NCBI GenBank assembly: GCA_002559145.1
Contig: NTXX01000085.1
Coordinates: 1 to 43,133 of the forward strand
Direction of reading: 5' to 3'
Length of the DNA stretch: 43,133 bases
Source: Bacillus sp. AFS006103
GTDB lineage: Bacteria > Bacillota > Bacilli > Bacillales > Cytobacillaceae
Shown: positions 40,295 to 43,133 of the stretch, in pieces
Layout of the letters: each line of letters opens with the position of its first letter
Position numbering within the stretch: the stretch's first letter is position 1
The notes under the pieces: model-generated
The model's database searches: none
What the model was told of the DNA's origin: nothing
The model's input: only the letters and a program-made list of their open reading frames with translations
Position numbers and translations under genes: made by a program

Positions 40295-41110
40295 ATGGAG
40301 TTAATTACAGGTAAGGTAATAATAATATCTCTATTTCTATTGATAATTACAATGATTGAGACATTGGCTTATTCAATAAGGATTTCAGGAGCAAGGGTAA
40401 AATTAATTGCAACTGCATTATCTTTGTTTAGTACACTGGTAATTGTTTCAAGGTTTTCTACAATGATACAACAACCTCTTACTGCAAAACTTATCGCAGA
40501 AGCACCAGATTTAAACAAATTACACTACATAGAGGAACAATACAAGATTTTAATCGCAGTAACCTCGGTTGGAGTGTTGTTGGGGATACTTCTTTTTCCA
40601 ACGTTCATAAATATCTTTTCAAGAGCCATTATTCAACTTTCAAATCAACGTGGGTCAATAATTGCACTGTTTGTTAATCAATTCAATCGAAATAGCATTA
40701 AAAAAATATTGATGTGTTTTAGGCTACCAAGATTTTCGTATCTAAAGGGGATTACGTTAAAAACCATTCCAAAACGACTCTTTGTGATTAATGTTATCAT
40801 TTCTGCTGTATTTACAATCGGGGTACTATCTTCCATTTATGCATCAATGATAGTACCGAAAGATTATGCTCAAGCTGCATTAATGTCATCTGGTATTATT
40901 AATGGTATAGCAACTATTTTATTGACTTTGTTCATTGACCCTAAAGCATCCGTATTAGCTGATAGAGTAATGAAAAAACAAACTGATTATATTTACTTAA
41001 AAAGCTACTCTTTAACGATGATTAGTTCTAAGTTTCTGGGTACAATTGTGGCTCAACTTCTACTTATCCCTGCTGCATATTATGTAGCTTGGTTTGCTAA
41101 GTGGATTTAA
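40295..41110 (+). CDS. amj: Amj-like alternative lipid II flippase
   Basis: A 271-residue membrane protein with about six hydrophobic spans. The N-terminal MIETLAYSIRISGARVKLIATALSLFSTLVIVSR matches what I recall of the Amj (YdaH, DUF2837) family, including the RxSG-type loop and alternating Ser residues. Amj flips lipid II in B. subtilis when MurJ is absent or inhibited, and is normally sigma-M controlled. AAGGGG precedes the ATG and TATAAT boxes lie upstream. Finding it between repeats in a possible cassette array suggests accessory or resistance cargo. Assignment is from memory of the family. Confidence 0.7.
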   Translation: MELITGKVIIISLFLLIITMIETLAYSIRISGARVKLIATALSLFSTLVIVSRFSTMIQQPLTAKLIAEAPDLNKLHYIEEQYKILIAVTSVGVLLGILLFPTFINIFSRAIIQLSNQRGSIIALFVNQFNRNSIKKILMCFRLPRFSYLKGITLKTIPKRLFVINVIISAVFTIGVLSSIYASMIVPKDYAQAALMSSGIINGIATILLTLFIDPKASVLADRVMKKQTDYIYLKSYSLTMISSKFLGTIVAQLLLIPAAYYVAWFAKWI

Positions 41111-41112
41111 TG

Positions 41113-41204
41113 GTTCTTGTTCAACGGGGGCAAGAGTTTAAGATGAGATCGCTGCGGCGGTCTTTTTTTCTTATTCGACTAACAGGGCAGGATAGTTGAA
41201 GAAG
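41113..41204. repeat. Composite cassette repeat, copy C
   Basis: Left box TTCAACGGGGGCAAGAG at 41120, hairpin AGATCGC-tgcg-GCGGTCT with seven T, then palindrome CTTATTCgACTAAC-agggcag-GaTAGTtGAAgAAG at 41170-41204. The boxes are 58 bp apart. It begins two bases after the Amj-like stop. Confidence 0.8.
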
Positions 41205-41262
41205 GAATTAGAATAAAGCAGGAAGAATAAGTAAATAAGAGGTCATTTAACAGGAGGTTATT

Positions 41263-41622
41263 TTGGAAAATCAAGTTAGGAAGAAAAAGAAAGGTTGGAA
41301 AATAGCCTTAGCTACTCCCTTAGTCGGAGGAGTAATTTATTATTTCATTTTACTTTTTCTATATCTGCCATCAGAAGATTTTTATAACTTCCCAGTCCCT
41401 CGAAATGCAGAATTAATCAAGGAAAATGAAAAAGCGAAGAGTTATTATTGGTCAGCAGCAATAGAGGAATATGGTATACCTTTTGGATATGAATTAGTCA
41501 TTAAAATCAATGGATGGAAAAAGGGAGAAAGAGAAGGTGCTTTAGTTTTATATACAAAAGGAAACAAAATAATAGATTTAATTTTAACACGGGAACATTT
41601 AGACATCCTTAAAGCGGATTAA
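41263..41622 (+). CDS. Hypothetical single-TM protein in cassette 3
   Basis: A 119-residue protein: a strongly basic N-terminus (RKKKKGWK), one TM helix (about 14-34) and an 85-residue extracytoplasmic domain with no Cys. It starts at TTG with a perfect AGGAGG five bases upstream, which makes it a convincing gene. I recognise no family. It sits between repeat copies C and D. Confidence 0.65.
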   Translation: MENQVRKKKKGWKIALATPLVGGVIYYFILLFLYLPSEDFYNFPVPRNAELIKENEKAKSYYWSAAIEEYGIPFGYELVIKINGWKKGEREGALVLYTKGNKIIDLILTREHLDILKAD

Positions 41623-41629
41623 TAAATGA

Positions 41630-41670
41630 AATAGCTTATTCAGCTAACGGGCAGGTTAGTTTAAGTAGAA
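41630..41670. repeat. Cassette repeat, copy D (right module only)
   Basis: CTTATTCAGCTAAC-gggcag-GTTAGTTTAAGTAG. Only the palindromic module is clear; no separate left box or terminator hairpin is seen outside the coding sequence. Confidence 0.65.
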
Positions 41671-41714
41671 AACGTGATAAAATAGGTAAATGACATACTT
41701 AAACGGGTGAAAAT

Positions 41715-42086
41715 ATGGACAATATCTTAAAACAACTAACTGAAATAAAAAACGAATTAGGTAAGCCATTTCCATATAGCGATACGGACAAAATACAAGA
41801 TGATTTTCAAACAGAGTTTTTAAATTTATCAGATGAAGAAGACTGTCTAGTGGGTGATTTTAATACTTACTGTATGAATATAGCTGGAACTCTAAGTTAT
41901 GTTTTAGCAGGCAAGACAAATAAAATCCCCCAAGGTCAAATTGAGATGTTGCAGAAGTCCTTTTTTGATTTCTTTAAACAATATAAGTCTTTTGAAGACA
42001 AAATTGAAACCTATAACGATTTCTTTCAAGAATATAAAAACTTTGAACAAACAAGAAAATTGTTATTACATCTGTTGACTAAATAA
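41715..42086 (+). CDS. Small soluble protein, possibly YxiJ-like (cassette 4)
   Basis: A 123-residue acidic, aromatic-rich protein. The DFNTYCMNIAGTLSYVLAGK segment (about 50-70) is what I remember of YxiJ-like small Bacillus proteins often encoded in clusters of diverse small genes, sometimes near toxin loci. This recollection is not firm. There is no TM or signal. GGGTGA is just before the ATG. It is flanked by repeat copies D and E. Confidence 0.55.
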   Translation: MDNILKQLTEIKNELGKPFPYSDTDKIQDDFQTEFLNLSDEEDCLVGDFNTYCMNIAGTLSYVLAGKTNKIPQGQIEMLQKSFFDFFKQYKSFEDKIETYNDFFQEYKNFEQTRKLLLHLLTK

Positions 42087-42087
42087 G

Positions 42088-42185
42088 CATTTCTTTTTGA
42101 GCTAACGGGAGCTTATGTTAAAGACGGGATGGCTGTGGCGATCCCTTTTTCTTCTTGTACTAACGAAGCAGGATAGCTTAAGAAG
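42088..42185. repeat. Composite cassette repeat, copy E
   Basis: Left box GAGCTAACGGGAGC at 42099, hairpin GGGATGGC-tgtg-GCGATCCC with five T, then palindrome CTTCTTgtACTAAC-gaagcag-GaTAGctTAAGAAG at 42151-42185. The TAAC boxes are 58 bp apart. It follows the cassette 4 stop directly. Confidence 0.8.
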
Positions 42186-42259
42186 AATATAGTAAATACC
42201 CAAACACTTATGGTAAAGTAAGGATATGAATTCGGATGGATATTAAGGGAGGATGAGTA

Positions 42260-42808
42260 ATGACAAAGAAGAAAAATGAAACGTTTGAATGGGTTAAATC
42301 AATAATAGGTGCTCTTGCAATAGCTGTCATTATTCGCTCTTTTTTCTTTACCCCCATTGTTGTTGACGGTAAATCAATGAACCCCACTCTCCAGAACAAG
42401 GACCGTATGATTGTAACAAAAATCGGAGAACCGAAAAGATTTGATATTGTTGTGTTTCACGCCCCAGAAGGTAAGGATTACATAAAACGCGTAATCGGAC
42501 TCCCAGGTGATAGAATTGAATATAAAAATGATGTTTTATATATAAATGGGAAAGCTTACAACGAACCTTACTTGGAAAAATACAAAAAATCATTAAAAGA
42601 TGGAGGAACATTAACAGACTCCTTCACTTTAAAGGAAACCGCAGTAGGTAGTGATACTGTCCCTAAAGATAGTTTGTTTGTAATGGGAGATAACAGAAGG
42701 GAAAGCAAAGACAGCCGTAAAATTGGAGCGATACCAATGAAAAAGGTAATAGGGACATCAAATGTTGTTTATTATCCAATAAAAGATATTAAAATCGTAA
42801 ATAACTAA
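42260..42808 (+). CDS. Type I signal peptidase (SipS/SipT-like)
   Basis: A 182-residue single-TM signal peptidase. The TM helix is at 12-30. The catalytic Ser39 is in GKSMNPT and Lys76 in DYIKRVIGLPGD, with the conserved GDNRRESKDSR block near the C-terminus. Length and single anchor match the Gram-positive Sip type. It releases exported proteins outside the membrane. GGGAGG precedes the ATG. As the last gene of the repeat-separated group, it is probably an extra, non-housekeeping copy. Confidence 0.93.
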   Translation: MTKKKNETFEWVKSIIGALAIAVIIRSFFFTPIVVDGKSMNPTLQNKDRMIVTKIGEPKRFDIVVFHAPEGKDYIKRVIGLPGDRIEYKNDVLYINGKAYNEPYLEKYKKSLKDGGTLTDSFTLKETAVGSDTVPKDSLFVMGDNRRESKDSRKIGAIPMKKVIGTSNVVYYPIKDIKIVNN

Positions 42809-42844
42809 TTGCTGCTTAAGCATATTGTTAGACTGGCTCTGTTT

Positions 42845-42935
42845 CAAAACCATCGGGTGCGTTAGTCTAGGAAGGGTTAACCACCTTTTTTGTTGAATTC
42901 CTTATTTAACAAAAGGAGTAGTATTCTTTTATAAA
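42845..42935. repeat. Degenerate composite cassette repeat, copy F
   Basis: CATCGGGTGCGTTAGTCTAGGAAG is a left-box-like segment at 42851. A small AAGG..CCTT hairpin with TTTTTT follows, then CCTTTTTTGTT/AACAAAAGG arms with TTTAACAAAAGG at 42906. The box-to-box spacing is 56 bp, as in other copies, but sequence match is poorer. Confidence 0.45.
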
Positions 42936-42972
42936 AGTTAAGATTGTGAAAAAATGCACTTAAACTATTGGG

Positions 42973-42996
42973 GGCGATGCTTAAAGAAGCATCGCC
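42973..42996. terminator. GGCGATGCTT hairpin by the recombinase stop
   Basis: GGCGATGCTT-aaag-AAGCATCGCC, perfect ten-bp stem. The T-tract is poor on both strands. It lies just past the stop codon of the minus-strand recombinase gene and resembles the 11716 terminator. Confidence 0.55.
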
Positions 42997-43004
42997 TTGC
43001 CTAT

Positions 43005-43133
43005 TTAAAAATATTTCCTGTAAAGATCCTGTCTTATACTTCTGCTAAGTTGGGCATAAATACGTGTGGTTTCACTTTTTTCATGACCGAATAAGCTCTG
43101 AATGACATCGAGCGGCGCTCCATTATTCAATAA
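43005..43133 (-). CDS. Tyrosine recombinase/integrase, C-terminal part (runs off window)
   Basis: The last 42 codons plus stop of a tyrosine recombinase, continuing beyond the right edge. The visible part contains VIQSLFGHEKSETTRIYAQLS, with the box II His (LFGHE) and the nucleophilic Tyr (TRIYAQ) in the usual XerC/D-like spacing. It ends RQDLYRKYF. It is transcribed toward the repeat-separated genes, so its 3' end faces the array. Whether it is Xer-, phage- or integron-type cannot be decided from the C-terminus. Confidence 0.88.
   Translation of the reverse strand, partial: LLNNGAPLDVIQSLFGHEKSETTRIYAQLSRSIRQDLYRKYF

Noticed and set aside
39345..42935. Canonical attC sites (RYYYAAC ... GTTRRRY)
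   Set aside because: The boxes read ACTAAC/GTTAGT or CTAAAG, which break the Y and R positions of the integron core. The resemblance is architectural, not a consensus match.

Overview
The window looks like a chromosome segment of an endospore-forming, low-GC Bacillaceae bacterium (Bacillus/Neobacillus-like). This rests on AT-rich DNA, strong AGGAGG-type ribosome binding sites, frequent TTG/GTG starts, a YhcN/YlaJ-type sporulation lipoprotein, a SleB-family hydrolase, a CIRCE operator, preQ1-I and ZTP riboswitches, and a tmRNA with a Bacillus-like tag. No species call is possible from sequence alone.

Layout. 1-0.45 kb: gene-poor, with a possible decayed transposase tail. 0.45-12.3 kb: mostly single genes separated by good terminators. 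These are a His/Trp/Gln-rich three-repeat protein, a GNAT protein, maltose acetyltransferase, a phosphoesterase, an MFS transporter, a DUF2062 protein, an SGNH hydrolase, a sporulation lipoprotein, an MBL-fold hydrolase and an amino-acid permease. 12.6-15.7 kb: a three-gene membrane glycosylation operon (large membrane protein, GtrB/YkoT-type glycosyltransferase, GtrA flippase). 16.1-18.1 kb: htpG behind a perfect CIRCE element. 18.4-20.6 kb: a DauR-like regulator, RidA and a threonine-synthase-like PLP enzyme, apparently one amino-acid catabolic operon. 20.7-23.5 kb: an orphan acyl carrier protein, a MarR/methyltransferase pair and a threonine aldolase. 23.6-25.1 kb: a ZTP riboswitch with terminator controlling a serA-type dehydrogenase. 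25.8-27.8 kb: a preQ1-I riboswitch controlling queC-queD-queE. 28-31 kb: TerC, isochorismatase, YqcI/YcgG and DUF1284 proteins. 31.17-31.83 kb: a dense RNA cluster of tRNA-Ser(GCT), tmRNA, tRNA-Asn(GTT) and a short SRP-like RNA. 32-39 kb: a molybdopterin oxidoreductase, a SleB-type hydrolase, a TSUP exporter, a PonA-like class A PBP and a low-molecular-weight phosphatase.

The most unusual part is 39.34-43.13 kb. Five unrelated same-strand genes (GNAT, Amj-like lipid II flippase, two small unknowns, a type I signal peptidase) are each separated by one copy of the same repeat. A full copy is about 90 bp: a CTAACGGG-like box, a terminator-like hairpin with a T-run, and a second box inside a palindrome, with the two boxes 56-58 bp apart. 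At the right edge is the C-terminus of a tyrosine recombinase carrying its catalytic His and Tyr. The gene-repeat-gene-repeat order beside a tyrosine recombinase resembles an integron-like gene-cassette array, although the repeats do not fit canonical attC cores. This is an inference needing comparative genomics.

Other structure: three tandem or degenerate repeat arrays, all with a period of about 51-52 bp and two with pairing-preserving changes; a perfect 15-bp inverted repeat over the ribosome binding site of the SGNH hydrolase; and repeated TATATAAAAA boxes in front of both transcription units of the DauR-like operon.
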